Assembly: GCA_047967505.1 (NCBI GenBank)
Contig: CM106540.1
DNA length: 64,000 nt
Reading direction: 5' to 3' (one strand)
From: Dipteris shenzhenensis
Lineage: Eukaryota > Polypodiophyta > Polypodiopsida > Gleicheniales
The notes beneath the pieces were generated by a model, which was given only the letters and a program-made list of their open reading frames with translations, searched no databases and was not told the DNA's origin. Positions within the stretch are counted from its first letter, which is position 1, and each line of letters starts with the position of its first letter. Position numbers and translations under genes: made by a program. Of this stretch, positions 63,169-64,000 are shown one piece after another.

Positions 63169-63710
63169 TTGACAGTAAATGCCTCACATGCAATTGAATC
63201 CCATGAGCCAGCAAATGCCTCACATGCACATGCTCTCCAAGATGATTGGGCATGGGCTGTCCATTGCTCCTTTGATCCCTCCAAAGTTGATGCATTCTTT
63301 ACTGCTAATGATGCTCAGTCTTGGTATTTTGATAGTGGTGCTTCCAAGCACGTCACCTCTTGTAGACAGTTGTTTCATTCTTTAGCTAATGCACCTCAAG
63401 GGGGGACTGTCACATGTGCTAATAATGCTTCCTATGCTGTAAAAGGAATTGGAGATGTGCAGCTCACATCCATTTCAAGCCATCCTGTCACTCTGACAAA
63501 TGTTCTTTTTGTGCCTAGAATTAAAGTCAACTTGATTTCAATTTCAGCAATTGCCACTTCAGGTTTCAAAGTGATATTTGGTGGATACAGAGGCTTAGTA
63601 TATGATATTCGTGATCACAATGCCATAGTTCTCACTGGCATTTTGAAAAAGGGGCTCTATCACCTTGATTATCACTCAGCTGCACTTTCTATTGAAGCAT
63701 TTGCTATTTC
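63169..63710 (+). pseudogene. Copia H protease and integrase entry
   Basis: In frame with gag after the TGA: WYFDSGASKHVTSCRQLFHS is an intact protease active site. GIGDVQLTSISSHPVTLTNV and FVPRIKVNLISISAIATSGF, then LKKGLYHLDYHSA, the entry to the integrase zinc module. Cut by a LINE fragment at 63711. Confidence 0.88.
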
Positions 63711-64000
63711 TTTTTTTCTTTTTTTTGCAAAAAGAGACTTCTATTAAGTATTAAAGAAAAACCGTTAGAGCAAGCTTCATACGGGATACATCATGCAATG
63801 CACGAAAGGCTCAAAAGCCAAAAAGAAAGGATTGAGGCTGATAGTGCCATCTCAATCCGGTAGAAACCTCCGAGAAAAAGGGAGAACCCCTCCAAACTCG
63901 AAGAAAAATAGTCCTTCTAGAAGAAGCTACCCGTGGAGGGCCCTGCATGCTAGCCCATATGGATATCAAAGTGTGAACCGTGTCAGTCCAAATACCCGTG
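63711..64000 (-). mobile_element. LINE 3' fragment with poly(A) tail inserted in copia H
   Basis: T-rich run at 63711-63726 (poly(A) in sense) next to GCAAAAAGAGACTTCTATTA. In sense it ends ...TTTAATACTTAATAGAAGTC + TCTTTTTGC + poly(A), typical of plant L1-type 3' ends. It continues past the window. This tail type differs from the TTTC and TC tails of the other LINEs here. Confidence 0.7.

Larger units (their letters stand above)
60338..64000 (+). mobile_element. Copia H: 5' part of a Ty1/copia element, running off the window
   Basis: LTR, primer-binding site, GTAC-rich leader, gag, zinc knuckle and protease on the plus strand. It is interrupted by an hAT-like element (61977-62801) and a LINE fragment (63711 on). 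The rest of pol lies beyond 64000. Confidence 0.88.

Noticed and set aside
1-64000. tRNA, rRNA or other structured RNA genes
   Set aside because: I saw no tRNA-like A and B boxes with a foldable cloverleaf and no rRNA similarity. TGGTATCAGAGC hits are primer-binding sites next to LTRs.

Overview
This window comes from a land-plant nuclear genome. It is almost entirely transposable elements, and I see no intact host gene. Evidence: Ty1/copia and Ty3/gypsy retrotransposons whose primer-binding sites all match plant initiator-methionine tRNA (TGGTATCAGAGC on the sense strand), a chromovirus with a C-terminal chromodomain, a Tat-like gypsy fragment, LINEs, non-autonomous DNA transposons and many microsatellites. 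The dense nesting and lack of genes suit a large-genome plant. A fern, lycophyte or gymnosperm is possible, but I cannot fix the lineage.

Layout. 1-1083: tandemly duplicated unknown sequence with a weak exon-like frame. 1090-17560: a nested stack. An old gypsy fragment (D) was hit by a copia (A, now 5' LTR, gag and integrase only) and by a B-family solo LTR (TSD AAGAA). A second copia (A', 2961-8575, two 689-bp LTRs) sits inside A's LTR, and a chromovirus (C, 9420-16027, TSD GATAT) sits inside the solo LTR. 17600-20900: microsatellites, a truncated B-family element whose LTR holds a reverse-oriented solo LTR (TSD AGCTG), and a LINE 3' end with a (TC)n tail. 20900-36370: AT-rich, with many local tandem duplications, two copies of a ~0.7-kb foldback element bracketing a copia fragment, an unidentified degenerate coding region, a gypsy-type LTR and one host-exon-like frame. 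36380-47031: a LINE whose reverse-transcriptase YADD active site is split by a full copia (E, 39980-45925). 47032-49735: Tat-like gypsy fragment. 50190-50930: truncated hAT-like element and a minisatellite. 50950-56640: LINE modules, including an ORF1-only copy. 56640-58261: LTR-like sequence holding another B solo LTR (TSD CACTG). 58262-59900: LINE RT fragment with intact YADD. 60338-64000: 5' part of a copia (H) whose gag carries an 825-bp hAT-like element (TSD CATGAAAC) and which is then hit by a LINE.

Working together: these are competing generations of insertions, not a pathway. Exact target-site duplications and uninterrupted paralogues inside the window let the insertion order be read directly. 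Most coding regions carry frameshifts or stops. Those closest to intact are the copia E protease-integrase, the chromovirus gag-pol (two frameshifts) and the LINE ORF1 at 54694-56009. Regulatory-looking sequence is concentrated in LTRs and leaders: RCCGAC clusters next to TATAAAAG boxes, and GTAC-rich arrays downstream of two unrelated primer-binding sites.
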